From positions 1-46,903 of the IMG/VR virus record IMGVR_UViG_3300042384_000407: DNA of 46,903 nucleotides; one strand, written 5' to 3'. How positions within the stretch are numbered: the stretch's first letter is position 1; each line of letters starts with the position of its first letter. Below the pieces are notes generated by a model, which ran no database searches, was not told the DNA's origin, and saw only the letters and a list, made by a program, of their open reading frames with translations. The translations under genes were made by a program, and so were the position numbers. Positions 1-9,958 of the stretch are shown here, in pieces. This DNA is from a virus.

Positions 1-1678
1 CCTCATACCAACCAGAACCCATTTGAAAGAACACGTTCTCATCATTTGTTGTTGGTGATATTGGTAACCCAGTATTTTCATCAACAGGGAAATCGGTTCT
101 AGAACTAAATGATGTTGATGCCGTTTCTTCAACAATGTCATATGTGTAACCAGTAGTGTTAAAGGTTAACGTTTTATTGACTTTGTTGCCTTGCATAACA
201 TCAAAGATATCTTGCTCAATTGTTGAACTAGGTAAACTTGATTCAACGTTATAAACGAACTCATCAATTTTTACCATTTGTGGTGGTGCACCTATAAACC
301 TTAAAAAGAAATCTAAACTACTTCTAGTACCTTTAGATTTATAGATATGTGCTAGGTTAACAACAATTCTTCTATAAAATTCAAGTTCTGCTTCAACTAA
401 GTTTTTACCTATTGAAACCCCGTCGTATGTTTGAATTGAAGCGTTATATATTTGATCTTGTAATGTTTTCTCATCAAACATATTAATTGTATTAAAACCT
501 AACGTGTTTGCTAAGTTTTTTAAGAATACATCTGGTATGTTATTGATGGTATCATAACTAACATTACGCATGTATGCAATGTTGTCAATATATTTTTTAA
601 CCTTATCAAAATTTTGACCATATAATTGGAAAATTTTATTGGTTTTTTGGTCATCTGTATCAAATTCAAATAATTGTGGTGATGATAGAAATCTAATTAT
701 TAAATCAGATTTGTACTCATCTACCTCAATCGCAATTGAGTTAACAGTGTCAATATAGTTTTGGTATTCTAAACCAACAATTCTAATATTCCAACCGTCT
801 TTAGATACTGGCCAATTAACTTCAACTGGAATAATTTCGGTTTTTGTTCCGCCGGAAGTATCTCTAGGTATTTGAAACGTTGTCTTATATATTGGTAGTG
901 TTTCTCTATTTAAAATTGTTTGTTCTAAATCGTCTAACCCTATATAAAACTCTTCGACAACGCCATTATTTGGGCGAATTAAATATGAACTTGTATATGT
1001 TGAACCAGTAAATGGCTTACCAATAACTTCGAACCCAACAACATTATTAACATCTGGCTCCGTATATTTTGTTACAGTATAAGTTGTGTTGTTAACATCA
1101 ACGGCATATTTTTTATATGCTGAATATAAATTTCTTATACTATTTGTCGTTTCTCCAGTAACAACAACTGTCGGTTCAACCAAAACAACATCTAATGGGT
1201 TATACATTAATGATGTTTGTAATGTAAACGTAGTTCTATTTGTAATTATATTGTAAACAATATTTTCAGCGGTGTTTTTGTTAACACCAACAGGTGATGT
1301 ACTATCTGCTAAAAGTGCTGCTGGGAAATTATTAATAATCCTAGCTGTTGAAACTCTAAATCTTTCTCTTAATGAACCATATAATGATTTTCCGGCATCT
1401 GCTTTAGAATCATTAAATTTGATTGGTCTTTTTTCACCTGTTGACTGTGTAACAGTTGTTGGTGATTCTGTTTCAATTTTTAAATCTTCTAATGTTAAAA
1501 AATCCGAAAACGGCGCAGTTTTAAACGATTTTGAATCTTTTTCTGGTATGATTTTATCTAAAGCAAAATTGGTATTGGTCAATTGACTAGTTCCATCGGT
1601 AATTTGACTACCGATAATACTGTCGGAAAATGTTTGATTTCCGCTCGTTGCTTGACTTGGTACCTTATATTTTGCCAT
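1..1678 (-). CDS. Tail/baseplate structural protein, C-terminal part outside the window
   Basis: The frame stays open from an ATG at 1678 to the left edge, about 559 codons with no stop, so the gene continues beyond the window. The ATG shares one base with the stop of the preceding gene (TAATG), which implies translational coupling and supports this start. The protein begins MAKYKVPSQ and is rich in Thr, Asn and Val. Around residue 445 it has a segment reading KGTRSSLDFFLRFIG. This recalls the short KGT...L...G motif of P2 gpI-type tail proteins, but the match is too short to name the family. It is the last visible member of a one-strand run of baseplate genes starting at the gp25-like gene, so a wedge or peripheral baseplate role is likely. 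The function is inferred mainly from position. Confidence 0.7.
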   Translation of the reverse strand, partial: MAKYKVPSQATSGNQTFSDSIIGSQITDGTSQLTNTNFALDKIIPEKDSKSFKTAPFSDFLTLEDLKIETESPTTVTQSTGEKRPIKFNDSKADAGKSLYGSLRERFRVSTARIINNFPAALLADSTSPVGVNKNTAENIVYNIITNRTTFTLQTSLMYNPLDVVLVEPTVVVTGETTNSIRNLYSAYKKYAVDVNNTTYTVTKYTEPDVNNVVGFEVIGKPFTGSTYTSSYLIRPNNGVVEEFYIGLDDLEQTILNRETLPIYKTTFQIPRDTSGGTKTEIIPVEVNWPVSKDGWNIRIVGLEYQNYIDTVNSIAIEVDEYKSDLIIRFLSSPQLFEFDTDDQKTNKIFQLYGQNFDKVKKYIDNIAYMRNVSYDTINNIPDVFLKNLANTLGFNTINMFDEKTLQDQIYNASIQTYDGVSIGKNLVEAELEFYRRIVVNLAHIYKSKGTRSSLDFFLRFIGAPPQMVKIDEFVYNVESSLPSSTIEQDIFDVMQGNKVNKTLTFNTTGYTYDIVEETASTSFSSRTDFPVDENTGLPISPTTNDENVFFQMGSGWYE

Positions 1679-2583
1679 TATTCTGTAATATCATCAAAGT
1701 TTAAAGATTCATCAATAGTTGTTCTCTCTTCACGAACTTCATATAATGTTTCATTAAATTCGTCTTTAACTTCGTAAAGATTAAATTGTTTGTATATATT
1801 ATTTTCTTTATTGTATATGCTGTATATACCACTATTAATTGCTTTAGTTTGATTACCATAAAGAGCAAGTGCTAATGTCGATGCATCATGTTCAACCATT
1901 TCAACCTCAATTGTTGTTGGGTTAAAGTATGTATTTGTAATGATTATTTCTTGGTTTGGCTGACCAATAAAAGGTATTGTATTCGGTCTGTTTGCTGGAG
2001 ACGATGATGGTGTCACCGTCAAAAACATTAAATTACTAGCAGAATCAATGTATCTATAACGAATCGCTTTTTGTGACGAGTTTGTTAAATTAGATGTGAT
2101 TGGCTCACAATAAAATGAAGAAGTCACTATTCGGTAAAAATTAGGAACTTTTTTGTGATTAGCATCTAGATATTCAATTCTGTGACCAATTAGACCTTGA
2201 GGTGTGAACTTGTTTCTATCCTCTGTTTCAATATTACCTAAATCTACAATAATACCTCTAACTGATGGTAATGACGCTAAAACCCCACAATCAGCTATTA
2301 ATGTTCTAATTTGTTTAGGTCTAATATGTAATGTATATATTCCAATATCTGTGAAATCTGATGATTCTAATTTTAGATTGTACATACCACCTAAAACTTC
2401 AACACCATTTGAAGCACCTGTACTATCATTATGATATACTGGAGTTAAAATATCTGTTGCAGATAATTTTTTCAAGATTGGGGTGGAATCTGTCGACCTT
2501 GTCGCCGCATAATGGTAGATGATTTCAACATCTTCTGGTGATGCGTCTGCTGGTCTAACTATTCCGTATGATCCTACTGCCAT
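1678..2583 (-). CDS. Structural protein of the baseplate cluster, unknown fold
   Basis: This 301-aa protein begins MAVGSYGIVRPADASPEDVE and has no catalytic motif, signal peptide or membrane segment that I can see. The middle (about residues 70-130) has alternating polar and hydrophobic residues typical of beta-rich virion proteins. The C-terminus is acidic and helical (DEFNETLYEVREERTTIDE). Its stop overlaps the start of the next gene by one base, and 24 nt separate its start from the gene upstream. A TATTTATT sequence, a near-match to the putative late element, lies 10 nt before its ATG. I do not recognise a family. Its place in the coupled baseplate operon is the only functional clue. Confidence 0.75.
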   Translation of the reverse strand: MAVGSYGIVRPADASPEDVEIIYHYAATRSTDSTPILKKLSATDILTPVYHNDSTGASNGVEVLGGMYNLKLESSDFTDIGIYTLHIRPKQIRTLIADCGVLASLPSVRGIIVDLGNIETEDRNKFTPQGLIGHRIEYLDANHKKVPNFYRIVTSSFYCEPITSNLTNSSQKAIRYRYIDSASNLMFLTVTPSSSPANRPNTIPFIGQPNQEIIITNTYFNPTTIEVEMVEHDASTLALALYGNQTKAINSGIYSIYNKENNIYKQFNLYEVKDEFNETLYEVREERTTIDESLNFDDITE

Positions 2584-2593
2584 GTGTTTTAAT

Positions 2594-2601
2594 AATAAAT
2601 A
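2594..2601 (-). promoter_or_regulatory. TATTTATT variant of the putative late element
   Basis: The coding strand reads TATTTATT, one base from the recurrent TATTTATA, ending 10 nt before the ATG at 2583. It lies in the short gap after the PKD-domain gene. Taken alone it could be chance in AT-rich DNA. Confidence 0.3.
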
Positions 2602-2607
2602 TAATTT

Positions 2608-3522
2608 TTATTGTTTTCTTACTGTAAAAAATCCATTTCCATACACTTCTAACTCACCTAAACTGTCAACTTCACCTAATCTTAAGTTATATTCGCAAAC
2701 ACCCTGCTTTCCTCTTTCAACAAAAATGTCAGAATATATCACAGGATCATCAATAAACCCTAAAAAATGTTCATTTCTGGTTAACATTGCGTTTATTGTT
2801 GATTCTATTTGAAATGACGCCGTGTTCCCAGAAATATATGTAGAACCATCAGATAAATCTTTATATTGTAATCCATCTAATGTGTATCCTGTATATGCGT
2901 ATGTTTCACCTTCAACTGTTGTTGTTCCGGTTGTAATTCCACTGTATGAATTTCCTGAACCATATAATTTTAATTCGTCTACTCTACTAGTTCCAACACC
3001 TAAGAAAGTGGTGGTACCCGTATGTCCGGTAGCATAATCATAATCGTTCAAATAATCTTGTGTAACTCCAGTAATGCTTGTATATGGTACATCAAACGTT
3101 AGTGTTCCTAATGCATTTGTGCCGGTATACCCGCTAACCAAAGGTACCTGTATTGTTTTTTCAACCTCTTGAACACCCCAGGGGCTATCCATTGTTATTG
3201 TTATTGTTTTTTCACCGCTACTAGTATATGTGTGTGATGTATTTGATAGTAATGTAAATCCGGTTAACAATGCACCGTCACCCCAATCAACTGTAAATTC
3301 GGCTTCAACAAGTTTTTTTAACCTATTTGTGCTTCCGGTATTATAAACTGTAATTGCATTACCATTTCCAGAATAAGTAAAATTGCATAGCTGTTCAATT
3401 TGTTCTAATTCGCCATCAAATTCCACCATTACCCCCATCTCGTCCAAATCTGCCTCTAAAAATATTGGCACATTGAATGTTTTTCCGGTATTTTGTAATA
3501 TTTGAAATTGATTTTTATTCAT
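2608..3522 (-). CDS. Virion structural protein with a PKD/Ig-like domain
   Basis: This is a 304-aa protein. Residues about 73-128 have the hallmarks of a PKD-type beta-sandwich: a VDWGDG segment (residues 78-83), then HTYTSSGEKTITIT (about 97-110). This is the usual W-GDG ... H-Y-x-x-G-x-x-T arrangement. PKD and Ig-like domains are common accessory domains on phage tails and baseplates and often mediate weak carbohydrate or surface contacts. The rest is beta-rich and full of Gly, Thr and Ser. The ATG follows directly on the stop of the upstream gene (TAAATG), so the two are translationally linked. A peripheral baseplate or fibre-attachment protein is plausible; the PKD call is firmer than the role. 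Confidence 0.78.
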   Translation of the reverse strand: MNKNQFQILQNTGKTFNVPIFLEADLDEMGVMVEFDGELEQIEQLCNFTYSGNGNAITVYNTGSTNRLKKLVEAEFTVDWGDGALLTGFTLLSNTSHTYTSSGEKTITITMDSPWGVQEVEKTIQVPLVSGYTGTNALGTLTFDVPYTSITGVTQDYLNDYDYATGHTGTTTFLGVGTSRVDELKLYGSGNSYSGITTGTTTVEGETYAYTGYTLDGLQYKDLSDGSTYISGNTASFQIESTINAMLTRNEHFLGFIDDPVIYSDIFVERGKQGVCEYNLRLGEVDSLGELEVYGNGFFTVRKQ

Positions 3523-4281
3523 TTATTCTGGTATTTCATAAAAATTTATTGGTGTTGTTCTTAAACCCTTTCTAGATCCAGTTGAACCATCATACTCATA
3601 AATAACATATGAATGATTTGTCATATCTGTTTGCACTTCATAATACAAGTCATCATCTTGATTTAATTCTGATCCAATAATATTTTTATTGGAAAAACTT
3701 AAAATTGAACCATCCTCAGCATTAAAAAATCTAGCTGAAATGTAAAAAGTGTCACCAGAATAAACGGAATTATCTTGGAACCAAAAGAAGTACATGTTTT
3801 CACTATTCCTGTAATTGTTACCAGTAAAAACTGGAACATGGATATAGTCACCTAAAGAGGTATAGAATACTTTTTGACCTAATGGTAATGATAATGTTTT
3901 GGCAAATATTAATTTTTGTGTTTCCTTTTTTGGTGTGCTATAAAATTCTATTCTGAAGAAACTCTTAACAGTATGTGCTAATAACATAGCATTCTCTTCT
4001 GGAGATATACCAACTAGATTATAATCTAAACCATTTGAATACCCATTATTAGCGTCTAAAAAATAAAAGTAAAACCAAATATCGCTTTGATTGATTCCTG
4101 AATTTAAATATGGTTCATGTATGTATCTGGTCGTTTCGTAGTTATCAACTTGATTGATAATTTTTTTCATCGTTTCTTTTTCATAACTAGCAAAGTTTTC
4201 TTCCCAACCAGCATTAGTTTTGAAATCAACGGATTGTGGAATGTTTAAATAAAAATCATCAGTTGTTTTTAAAATTTTCAT
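3523..4281 (-). CDS. Structural protein of the baseplate cluster, aromatic-rich
   Basis: The 252-aa protein begins MKILKTTDDFYLNIPQSVDF and is unusually rich in Phe and Tyr, as in IWFYFYFLDANN and MYFFWFQDNS. It has no signal peptide and no continuous membrane segment; the aromatics alternate with polar residues as in beta-strands. Its ATG overlaps the previous stop by one base (TAATG), and its own stop abuts the next ATG. It therefore belongs to the coupled 1291-581-252-304-aa run. I do not recognise the family. Position after the gp7- and gp8-position genes suggests a baseplate or short-fibre component. Confidence 0.72.
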   Translation of the reverse strand: MKILKTTDDFYLNIPQSVDFKTNAGWEENFASYEKETMKKIINQVDNYETTRYIHEPYLNSGINQSDIWFYFYFLDANNGYSNGLDYNLVGISPEENAMLLAHTVKSFFRIEFYSTPKKETQKLIFAKTLSLPLGQKVFYTSLGDYIHVPVFTGNNYRNSENMYFFWFQDNSVYSGDTFYISARFFNAEDGSILSFSNKNIIGSELNQDDDLYYEVQTDMTNHSYVIYEYDGSTGSRKGLRTTPINFYEIPE

Positions 4282-6026
4282 TAACAGATAGTTTTCTTTT
4301 TACCAAACGCTCTAATGCCATTTGTTTTATTTAAATATTCCTTCTCATTTCTCATATAGAAATTAATATCTTGCATAACATAATGTTGACCATTAACAAA
4401 TGGAAAATTTGTTCCGTTACCTTCGTCATCGATATATCCGTGGTCATAAACGTCTCTCCATTTCCAAATACCTTCTTTTGGAAAATATTGTACGTTATCT
4501 GGTAAATCATATATATTATCCGTATTTGAAGTTTCAATATATGGCGAAAGTTGTCTTAATTTAATTCTATAATGTGGTTGATAATATAACCCCATTTTAT
4601 TTTGTGCGCTATTACCCACATAATAAACAGAATCATCTTGATTAAAGTCGAATATTGAAACTGGGTTAGTGATTTTATGTAAAGATTCACTAATAATTCT
4701 TTCTTTTAAATTAACTGGGTCATATTCCACAAAAGCACCAATTAATACAGTGCCTTTTGGTAATGTTGTTCCACTACTAAATGTATAAGTGTCTGATCCT
4801 TGAGTTCTTGTAAATGTTTGACCAGACATTCCGGTTTCATTAGATGTTGATCCGCTGAAGTGTTCATCAACCCATGAATTATGTAAGTGAAACTTATATC
4901 CCACTTTTGGTGGGTATTCAAAATATCCAGAGCCATTTTTAAAAACAACAGACAAGTAAACTTCGCTTGGTGTAAAATCTAAATTGTTAGTAATACCAGT
5001 TAAAATAAATGGTTCCCTAAAATCAAATATCACTGACTCCATTCTATTTTTCTCAACTAACACATCGTTTTCTTGCGCGCTATTTTCAAATAATAATTTT
5101 TTTTCATCCTCAAATATTGGCGTTTCAAATCCTGCCTTATCCATTATATAAGCTGAATTATCTGTAAGTGTTTTATGTTTATGTACATAATACGAACAAG
5201 TTGTTCCTGTTACGTCGTTATCACTTAAACATCTTTTAATCATAATCACACCACTAATGGTAGTTCCACTTAATTCTGTTTTATCAACATTAATAACATA
5301 CTTTTCAGATTCATAAACCTCGTCACCAATACTTTTAATTGAATGTGCTGTACCATTAATAACCACAAATTCTTTTTGTTCAATTCCGTGAGGAACTGGT
5401 GTTGTTAACTTATAATAACTTCCTTTATCGGTTACTCTTGCCGGTATTCCGTGTTTAGCTTTATTTCCACTTGGTGTTTTTACCCCGCCGGTTAATGTAT
5501 ACGCAATAGGGTATTCGGGGTCAGAACCATAAACATAACTAAGATATAAATTCCAGTTATGGTATGGTGCGTCCATAGTTGATATTGACGCATGGTTATT
5601 GTTTCCTGTAACGCTAACGCCATAACCACTATACGTGCCCATAGTTCCAGCATTTACATCTGGCTCTGTTATGACTTCACGCAATAAATCACGTCTTAAA
5701 AAAGCAAATTCATCATATGGTAAGTAACCTTCATTTTGTGCACCAGTTGCTCCGTCACCATTTAGATATAACGACTTTTGTAATTTTGCATATCCTGTTG
5801 TTCCAGAATATAGATTTCTAAAAATCATTTTTAATTTACCATATATTTTATACTTAGGACTTTCGTTTCTCTCCTCACCAAATAATTCTTGAACATCCAA
5901 TAATATTGTTTTGTCACCTTCTCTTAACAATTCTTCAGATGTATTCAAACCAATTTTAGTCACCAAATCTTTTTCTGGCGCTTTAGCGTATTCCTTTTCT
6001 GGTAATATAATTTGTCTCTTTTCCAT
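4281..6026 (-). CDS. Baseplate structural protein (gp8 position by order)
   Basis: The 581-aa protein begins MEKRQIILPEKEYAKAPEKD with a charged helical N-terminus, followed by a long Gly/Thr/Ser-rich beta region. It overlaps both neighbours by one base (TAATG), which fixes the start at 6026. T4 has the order 25-53-5-6-7-8, so a gene two places after the gp6 homologue holds the gp8 position. The sequence itself shows no gp8 similarity that I can identify, and T4 gp8 (334 aa) is much shorter. Treat it as a baseplate wedge or peripheral component by context only. Confidence 0.72.
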   Translation of the reverse strand: MEKRQIILPEKEYAKAPEKDLVTKIGLNTSEELLREGDKTILLDVQELFGEERNESPKYKIYGKLKMIFRNLYSGTTGYAKLQKSLYLNGDGATGAQNEGYLPYDEFAFLRRDLLREVITEPDVNAGTMGTYSGYGVSVTGNNNHASISTMDAPYHNWNLYLSYVYGSDPEYPIAYTLTGGVKTPSGNKAKHGIPARVTDKGSYYKLTTPVPHGIEQKEFVVINGTAHSIKSIGDEVYESEKYVINVDKTELSGTTISGVIMIKRCLSDNDVTGTTCSYYVHKHKTLTDNSAYIMDKAGFETPIFEDEKKLLFENSAQENDVLVEKNRMESVIFDFREPFILTGITNNLDFTPSEVYLSVVFKNGSGYFEYPPKVGYKFHLHNSWVDEHFSGSTSNETGMSGQTFTRTQGSDTYTFSSGTTLPKGTVLIGAFVEYDPVNLKERIISESLHKITNPVSIFDFNQDDSVYYVGNSAQNKMGLYYQPHYRIKLRQLSPYIETSNTDNIYDLPDNVQYFPKEGIWKWRDVYDHGYIDDEGNGTNFPFVNGQHYVMQDINFYMRNEKEYLNKTNGIRAFGKKKTIC

Positions 6027-9000
6027 TATTCTGCTGATGGGAATGCTCCTTTCGGACCAAATCTTTCAATAAACTTATCCAAGCCGGTTTTGCCTGGTCT
6101 TAAACCGAAATAAAATAAAAATGGTGTTGATAAAATCTGTTTTGAACTACTATAATAATCTTGTGTTTTTCTAATTATAAAATCCATAGAAGCATCCCAA
6201 GTAACTTGATTCCAAGTTCCAGCGGTACCATATCTAGTGTATAGTGTTCCTGCTGTTGGTTCTATTTGAGTACCACTAGTATAATATAGATAAGTAAATC
6301 CTGGATACTCACCATCATATGATGCGTGACCATCAGATGACGATACCACATCAAATTCAACTGTTGTTGTTACATCAATACCACCAATAGTTAAACCAGA
6401 GAATGTATATGTCATTGGTAATAACAGATATTTGTCAGAAGAATCATCCGCCGCCGATGTTAAATTATAGCCATAAGTCATTCCTTGTAAAGGTTGTACT
6501 TGAACATTTCCATAATCCCATCGTTGATTATCTAACGTTGTTTCATTATGTGGTCCAAATCCGGTTCCGCCTTTTTCCCATAAATAAAATGGTACTGGTT
6601 GAGCCGATTCTGTCAATCTACCCTGCACAAGTGTTAAACCATCATTTGCAATATGTGTTGGTTCATTTAAACAAGCTCTTTGTCTTTCGCCATCTTCAGC
6701 AAATTCAAAAGTTACTGGTAATGGTCCATACACATTTGTTCCGTTTTTAAACACACTAGGGTATACATCTGGATCTAATACTTGATATGAATACCCAAGA
6801 TATTTTGGGCTTTGTAAATCAAATGGTTCAATACCAACTTCATTATTAATGGATATTAATTGCATAATATCACCATCCAACACCTTATTAATACCGTTTA
6901 CTTTAAATCCTTCATTATCAAAAAAATTATTAATATCATGTTCATTGTTACTAACATCCATTCTATAGTTAATTGCCAACCCTAACAGTTCACCAAAATT
7001 TTTATATGATGTTGGACCAATCTGTCTACTAACAGAACAGTTTGGGTCTAAATTTGGGTCAGTGCAAATTTCTTTAATGAATTCATCTCTAGGACCTAAA
7101 TCAACAAATGTTGTTGGGCGATTAATTCTTTTTTTGGTAAAAAATAAACTAGCGCCTGCCCCCCAAGCACTTGTACTAGGATTATACGGGCATGATCTGT
7201 AATAAAATATATTTTGATCTGGCGCCCATTTTATAATATCTTTACAATAATCAGCATCTGTTGATGTTTTATTCTTAGCTTTAAATGCAAAGAAATATAA
7301 CGAACCAGATAACCAGTTATCAACAAATGAATAATTTACGATACCACCACAAAAAAGTTTACCAACACGTTTTCTTCTTCGATATTCTCTCAGTATCTCC
7401 CAAACCCTTTTTGTTGATTGGGATCCAGGGACAATGGTGAAAACACCATTTTCAAATTCAGACATACCACTACGGGTAAATTTTTCATAGGAATCACCAC
7501 CAAAAGATGTAACTAATGGAACACCTGAACTAGGATAAAAAATAATATCGTCTGTACCTGAAAGTGTTGAAGTATAAGCATCTGTTGTTGCACCATATCC
7601 GGTATTGGTAATGTTTGTTGCAACAACTGATGTTGTACCAGCATTATAACTTGCTGGTGATATTACACCCGATTGACTGTAATTAGTGTAACCGGTTGTT
7701 GGATAATACCAGCTAACAATACTTTCATCATATGGTGTATCATATAATTCACAACCAGATTCTAATTGAACTAATGTTGATGTGTCTGTACCTTCTTTTT
7801 CTGTTGCGCTTCTAATTGTTAATGTGTATGATATTGGTTCACCTAATGATGCTTCTATATCTTCAAATGTTATATTGCTATAACTAATAGTATTACCGCT
7901 AATATCTAAAACAGGTGTTCCCGAAAATTGATTGGTTAAATTTTGGTTTCCATAAGTCACACTAGATAATAGATAATTTGACTGATTATTTATAAAATAA
8001 AGAATACCTGTACCGCCAGAAATTAATGCGGCGCCTAAGGCATCTAAATCTTCGCCAGAACAATTACCTGTTGACGATGGTGCAAATGTTAATGATGTCA
8101 CATTTAACGTTCTACTATTTTCTAAATAATCTCCAGTTATTGTTACACTACCAACTGAACAATAATCACTACTAGTTCCAGTACCGCTTACAACAGAGCC
8201 ATAAGTGTCATCACCGTTACATTCCTCACATTCTGGATAGTTTATTAGATATAAACGTCTTTGACCATTTTCTTGTGCTCTAAATGCTGCCTTTTTAATA
8301 CTTTTGGCTAATTGTCTAATAGGTCTAAAATCTGCACCATCCCCAATTGTAAATAATAAACGCACTAAAGAATTTGTAAACGTCAATGTTAATAGATTTA
8401 TTAAATGTTCTAAAAATAATAGAACCTCAGCAATTAATAATGTGAAAGTTACATTTTTAGTACCAAAGTTAACTGGGAATGTATTTGCTGAACTTGTACA
8501 ATCTTCTTCTTCACTTGGAACAATTTCTTTAATTGCTAAGAAATTATCAGTTGAGAATGGTACGTTTCTAAAATATGAACTTTGAAAAGATGAAACAGTA
8601 TAAACTTTATTATATGAAAATCTATAGAAATAATCTTGTGGGTAATTAAACCCGTCAACATTGTTTAATATGTCGCCCATTGCAGATGCGGGGTAATCTG
8701 AATATTCGGTTGACCACGCATACGATTTCATTTGGTCGTTACTATACTCTTTAATGTTTGGTAAAAGATAACTTGCGGTTGTTCTAACCCTACCCAATGT
8801 TTCGTTCTTAACAGACATTCGCATTCTATAAATGGCTGACGTTGGAATACCTTTGTTTGGGTCATTTGTAAACTCGTTTTCACCAAATTCATTTGTATAG
8901 ACATAGTCCATATTCATTTCAATTGGCATTACGAATGAACCACTTTCTTCAATATCTTCTTTTGTTTCAATAAGTTCTAATATTGGTCGATTACTTGAAT

Positions 9001-9901
9001 CTCTCTGTGTTGTAAATCTAATTGATTCGATAGTGGAATTAACTGTTACCAAATCACACTTTCTACCCATTTGTCTTCTTGGTTGGCAATTCTTATTAAT
9101 TGCATTACTATCCTTGTCAGTAAATAAACCACCAATAACAAATGCTTTTGGTTGTATTTTAACCCCTTGACTAGACAAATCAAAGTCGCTTCTAGTAATT
9201 CCTAAAGTGCATAGTTCGACATTTCCCCAGAAAGGGTGAACTTCAACGGTTCTATCAAAAGAAACGACTTGTGGTAGTGAATCTAAATCTACGCTTGGTT
9301 TAAACTGATATGTTGACTTAAATTGGTCAACCCCATAACCATTCCTTAAAAAATCATCTGGGCGTAATGAGAAGCAACCAATGTCAGATAAATCAACATC
9401 CACATGTATTGTTTGTTCACCTAGGGGTACCCCCCAAATCATAAAATCGCCTGAAGTATTTGTTTTAACAGTATATTTGTAATATTTCTCATATACCTCT
9501 AGAACTTCTTCTCTTGTTAAAATATCTGTCTGGTCTGGAAATGTTCCTGTTGGTTCATGACCGCCGTGTTGTTTTCTTGCTGGAAGTAGATTATAGCGAT
9601 ATCCGTTCTCATTTTTATCTTGTGCTGATTTAAATGGGTATAAAGCTGATACCACTGGGTCATCTTCGTCTTCTTGGGCTAATGGAACAAATATGGATAC
9701 TCTAGCATTAGGAACACCAAATCCGTTGTTTACTGATATTCTACCACAAACAACGCCATAGTCGGCGCACAATGATGCGTAAGTGTCTTGTTGAGTAAAT
9801 TTTAATGAAAGTATCTCTAATAAATCGAATTTCTGTTGTAATTCAACAGTAACCAATTTATCCTTCCCAACATTTGTTAAAATTCTATGTTTTTGAACCA
9901 T
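6026..9901 (-). CDS. Large baseplate protein with carboxypeptidase regulatory-like domain (gp7 position)
   Basis: This 1291-aa protein follows the gp6-like gene, the place of gp7 (1032 aa) in T4. Residues about 50-75 (VCGRISVNNGFGVPNARVSI) and 143-172 (KYTVKTNTSGDFMIWGVPLG, then a TIHVDV strand) together make a carboxypeptidase-regulatory-like/CNA-B type beta-sandwich, split by an insertion of about 70 residues. About residues 470-520 contain a hydrophobic stretch (TLLIAEVLLFLEHLINLLTL) unusual for a virion protein. The rest is Gly/Thr/Ser-rich and beta, with scattered Cys pairs (PECEECNGDD, IGCF). TATTTATA ends 5 nt before the ATG, and a 57-nt gap separates it from gp6. A wedge or peripheral baseplate role is inferred from position; homology to gp7 is not shown. 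Confidence 0.8.
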   Translation of the reverse strand: MVQKHRILTNVGKDKLVTVELQQKFDLLEILSLKFTQQDTYASLCADYGVVCGRISVNNGFGVPNARVSIFVPLAQEDEDDPVVSALYPFKSAQDKNENGYRYNLLPARKQHGGHEPTGTFPDQTDILTREEVLEVYEKYYKYTVKTNTSGDFMIWGVPLGEQTIHVDVDLSDIGCFSLRPDDFLRNGYGVDQFKSTYQFKPSVDLDSLPQVVSFDRTVEVHPFWGNVELCTLGITRSDFDLSSQGVKIQPKAFVIGGLFTDKDSNAINKNCQPRRQMGRKCDLVTVNSTIESIRFTTQRDSSNRPILELIETKEDIEESGSFVMPIEMNMDYVYTNEFGENEFTNDPNKGIPTSAIYRMRMSVKNETLGRVRTTASYLLPNIKEYSNDQMKSYAWSTEYSDYPASAMGDILNNVDGFNYPQDYFYRFSYNKVYTVSSFQSSYFRNVPFSTDNFLAIKEIVPSEEEDCTSSANTFPVNFGTKNVTFTLLIAEVLLFLEHLINLLTLTFTNSLVRLLFTIGDGADFRPIRQLAKSIKKAAFRAQENGQRRLYLINYPECEECNGDDTYGSVVSGTGTSSDYCSVGSVTITGDYLENSRTLNVTSLTFAPSSTGNCSGEDLDALGAALISGGTGILYFINNQSNYLLSSVTYGNQNLTNQFSGTPVLDISGNTISYSNITFEDIEASLGEPISYTLTIRSATEKEGTDTSTLVQLESGCELYDTPYDESIVSWYYPTTGYTNYSQSGVISPASYNAGTTSVVATNITNTGYGATTDAYTSTLSGTDDIIFYPSSGVPLVTSFGGDSYEKFTRSGMSEFENGVFTIVPGSQSTKRVWEILREYRRRKRVGKLFCGGIVNYSFVDNWLSGSLYFFAFKAKNKTSTDADYCKDIIKWAPDQNIFYYRSCPYNPSTSAWGAGASLFFTKKRINRPTTFVDLGPRDEFIKEICTDPNLDPNCSVSRQIGPTSYKNFGELLGLAINYRMDVSNNEHDINNFFDNEGFKVNGINKVLDGDIMQLISINNEVGIEPFDLQSPKYLGYSYQVLDPDVYPSVFKNGTNVYGPLPVTFEFAEDGERQRACLNEPTHIANDGLTLVQGRLTESAQPVPFYLWEKGGTGFGPHNETTLDNQRWDYGNVQVQPLQGMTYGYNLTSAADDSSDKYLLLPMTYTFSGLTIGGIDVTTTVEFDVVSSSDGHASYDGEYPGFTYLYYTSGTQIEPTAGTLYTRYGTAGTWNQVTWDASMDFIIRKTQDYYSSSKQILSTPFLFYFGLRPGKTGLDKFIERFGPKGAFPSAE

Positions 9902-9906
9902 ACTAA

Positions 9907-9914
9907 TATAAATA
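9907..9914 (-). promoter_or_regulatory. Putative late element TATTTATA
   Basis: Exact coding-strand TATTTATA ending 5 nt before the ATG at 9901, in the gap after the gp6-like gene. It lies next to one arm of a 9-bp inverted repeat (ATACTAATA/TATTAGTAT, 9900-9908 and 9957-9965). The closeness to the ATG is odd for a -10 box and would imply a very short or absent leader. Confidence 0.5.
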
Positions 9915-9958
9915 GAAACCTACTGATTTTCTAATGTAGAATATAAGTAAAAAAACTA

